From Clostridiales bacterium (lineage in GTDB: Bacteria > Bacillota > Clostridia > Christensenellales > UBA1242), in contig CAKJYB010000070.1 of the NCBI GenBank assembly GCA_918241715.1, positions 1 to 12,252 on the forward strand: a DNA stretch of 12,252 nt, read 5' to 3'. How positions within the stretch are numbered: the first letter of the stretch is position 1; each line of letters starts with the position of its first letter. Positions 12,124 through 12,252 of the stretch are shown here, one piece after another. The notes below the pieces were generated by a model, which worked only from the letters and a program-made list of their open reading frames with translations, was not told the DNA's origin and ran no database searches. The translations under genes and the position numbers were made by a program.

Positions 12124-12252
12124 ATGGCTAACGAAAAATTAGGCAGACCTTCAAAAGAAAGAGATGCATTGCTTCGTGGACAAGTTTCAACTTTGCTTTG
12201 GAACGGAAAAATCGAAACAACACTTGCAAAGGCAAAGTCAACAGCTCGTGTA
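12124..12252 (+). CDS. rplQ: 50S ribosomal protein L17, N-terminal part
   Basis: The window ends inside this gene; 43 codons are visible. The start MANEKLGRPSKERDALLRGQ, followed by VSTLLWNGKIETTLAKAKST, matches the L17 opening (KLGR...R..MLR......L....RIETT.AKAKE). L17 sits near the peptide exit site of the large subunit. AAAGGAG (12111-12117) precedes the ATG at 12124 by six bases. It is the last gene of the classical alpha operon. The 32-base gap after rpoA holds no terminator that I can see. The rest of the gene lies outside the window. Confidence 0.96.
   Translation, partial: MANEKLGRPSKERDALLRGQVSTLLWNGKIETTLAKAKSTARV

Overview
This window is a single uninterrupted block of housekeeping genes, all on the + strand. 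It runs from the tail of the S10 operon through the spc operon and into the alpha operon. The order is rpsS (partial), rplV, rpsC, rplP, rpmC, rpsQ, rplN, rplX, rplE, rpsZ, rpsH, rplF, rplR, rpsE, rpmD, rplO, secY, adk, map, a small KOW-domain gene, infA, rpmJ, rpsM, rpsK, rpsD, rpoA and rplQ (partial). Gaps are mostly 8-35 bases or short overlaps. There is no gene-free stretch above 53 bases. I see no mobile element, CRISPR array, tRNA/rRNA gene or phage gene.

The organism looks like a low-GC bacterium of the Bacillota, most likely a Clostridia-type lineage. This rests on five things: the Bacillus-like order secY-adk-map-KOW-infA-rpmJ; zinc-binding S14, S4 and L36; an adenylate kinase with a four-cysteine LID; strong AAGGAGG-type ribosome binding sites; and AGA/CTT/TTG-rich codon use. 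I cannot name a genus. The lineage appears divergent, because L24 carries an unusual zinc-ribbon-like C-terminal half, L22 has an N-terminal extension, and S3, L6 and Adk differ from consensus at usually conserved places.

Layout: 1-2112 holds the end of the S10 operon (S19, L22, S3, L16, L29, S17). 2125-7632 is the spc operon (L14 to SecY). 7686-9325 is an insert of maturation and metabolism genes (Adk, Map, KOW protein) with visibly different codon choice. 9307-12252 holds IF1, L36 and the alpha operon (S13, S11, S4, RNA polymerase alpha, L17). Together the genes build both ribosomal subunits, start translation (IF1), remove the initiator methionine (Map), translocate proteins (SecY) and supply an RNA polymerase subunit. 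Junctions are tightly coupled: three are TAATG stop/start overlaps, and at several others the stop codon is fused to the next Shine-Dalgarno sequence.

The most important anomaly is an apparent one-base frameshift in rplV near 409-411, in a gene that should be essential. It is most simply a sequence or assembly error, but it should be checked. The best candidate for an unannotated element is a GCAA-capped hairpin between secY and adk (7632-7656). I do not see a convincing undescribed biological system in this window.
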